Source: Acidimicrobiaceae bacterium (GTDB lineage: Bacteria > Actinomycetota > Acidimicrobiia > Acidimicrobiales > Microtrichaceae). Taken from it: DNA of 6,684 bases. Under the pieces are notes generated by a model. It was not told the origin of the DNA. It did not search any database and was given only the letters and a program-made list of their open reading frames with translations. A program made the translations under genes and the position numbers. Position 1 is the stretch's first letter, and each line of letters begins with the position of its first letter. Below are positions 6,226 through 6,684 of the stretch, one piece after another. The DNA is taken from NCBI GenBank assembly GCA_003514205.1, contig DORQ01000014.1, forward strand, positions 5,626 through 12,309. Reading direction: 5' to 3'.

Positions 6226-6684
6226 GGTTTTACTCAGCCTGCTCCTAACCTTGGCGGCCGCGAAGATCATCGCGGAACTCGCGGAACGGATTTCTGTTCC
6301 AGCGGTGCTCGGCGAAATCCTCGCAGGCGCGCTGTTCGGACCATCAGTTCTCGGTCTAGTCCAGCCGAATGAGTTTCTCACGATACTGGGGGAAATCGGC
6401 GTAATCCTCCTGCTTCTCGAAGTGGGCATGGAGATGGATCTTCGCGACCTGCTTCAAGTTGGGCGAGCCTCCCTGTCCGTCGCCGTTACGGGGATTCTCT
6501 TGCCCATCGCACTTGGATTCGGCGCGCTGACGATCGCAGGCTACTCGCCGTCAAGCTCGTTCTTCCTTGGCGCAGCGCTCACCGCAACGAGCGTAGGCAT
6601 TACGGCGAGGGCCTTTGGTGATCTCCGTGCACTTGCAACATTGAATGCCCGAATCGTCATTGGCGCAGCGGTGGCCGACGATGT
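6212..6684 (+). CDS. CPA2-family cation/proton antiporter, N-terminal 157 residues (3' end outside window)
   Basis: An inner-membrane monovalent-cation/proton antiporter, presumably exchanging Na+ or K+ for H+. The visible part is strongly hydrophobic, with about five membrane segments. It shows the family pattern: PAVLGEILAGALFGPSVLGL at about 30-49, a helix ILGEIGVILLLLEVGMEMDL at about 58-77, FFLGAALTATSVGITARAF at about 117-135, and VIGAAVADD at the window edge. The adjacent Asp156-Asp157 pair matches the ion-binding di-Asp of electrogenic Na+/H+ antiporters in this superfamily. Whether a C-terminal NAD-binding (KefB-type) domain follows cannot be seen. The TTG start is supported by AAGGA 7 bases upstream and by the protein beginning at the first helix. 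It overlaps the winged-helix gene by 14 bases, implying coupled expression. Ion specificity is not determinable here. Confidence 0.92.
   Translation, partial: MDANEVLLSLLLTLAAAKIIAELAERISVPAVLGEILAGALFGPSVLGLVQPNEFLTILGEIGVILLLLEVGMEMDLRDLLQVGRASLSVAVTGILLPIALGFGALTIAGYSPSSSFFLGAALTATSVGITARAFGDLRALATLNARIVIGAAVADD

Noticed and set aside
6070..6429. 119-codon minus-strand open frame across the winged-helix/antiporter junction
   Set aside because: Both plus-strand genes show family motifs here; the minus-strand product is Ser/Arg-rich with no motif.

Overview
The window looks like an ordinary chromosomal segment of an actinobacterium of moderate-to-high GC. The evidence is the gene order alr, tsaE, tsaB, rimI, tsaD, groES, groEL on one strand, which is the classic actinobacterial order (the same as around Mycobacterium groEL1), together with frequent GTG/TTG starts and HrcA-type CIRCE operators. 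Assignment below phylum is not secure. An Acidimicrobiia-like lineage would fit the moderate GC and the secreted protein style, but that is inference.

Layout. Positions 1-574 (minus) hold the 5' third of groEL, cut by the window edge, and 585-872 (minus) hold complete groES. Positions 873-998 form the groE control region, with two tandem CIRCE inverted repeats and promoter-like boxes. From 999 to about 3757 (minus) runs a compact block of tsaD, rimI, tsaB and tsaE. TsaB, TsaD and TsaE make the universal tRNA modification t6A37, and RimI is the ribosomal-protein S18 N-acetyltransferase that usually travels with them. A divergent promoter region near 3758-3824 separates tsaE from a plus-strand gene for an exported protein of unknown function (3825-4616) built from two Ig-like repeats. 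That gene converges on alr (alanine racemase, 4661-5800, minus), so it splits alr from the tsaE block it usually precedes.

Upstream of alr, on the plus strand, is a short gene for a stand-alone OmpR/PhoB-type winged-helix protein (5890-6225). It overlaps the start of a CPA2-type cation/proton antiporter gene (6212 to the window end). The alr/winged-helix intergenic region carries two 11-bp direct repeats that resemble a PHO box or other OmpR-family operator.

Most of the window is well-known housekeeping machinery. The points worth a second look are the duplicated CIRCE/promoter module, the PHO-box-like repeat next to an orphan winged-helix gene and its antiporter partner, the two-repeat exported protein inserted into a conserved gene order, and the pattern of TANNNT-N7-GTG starts suggesting leaderless transcripts. 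I found no mobile element, CRISPR array, complete RNA gene or convincing new defence-like system. No stretch longer than about 130 bases lacks a gene.
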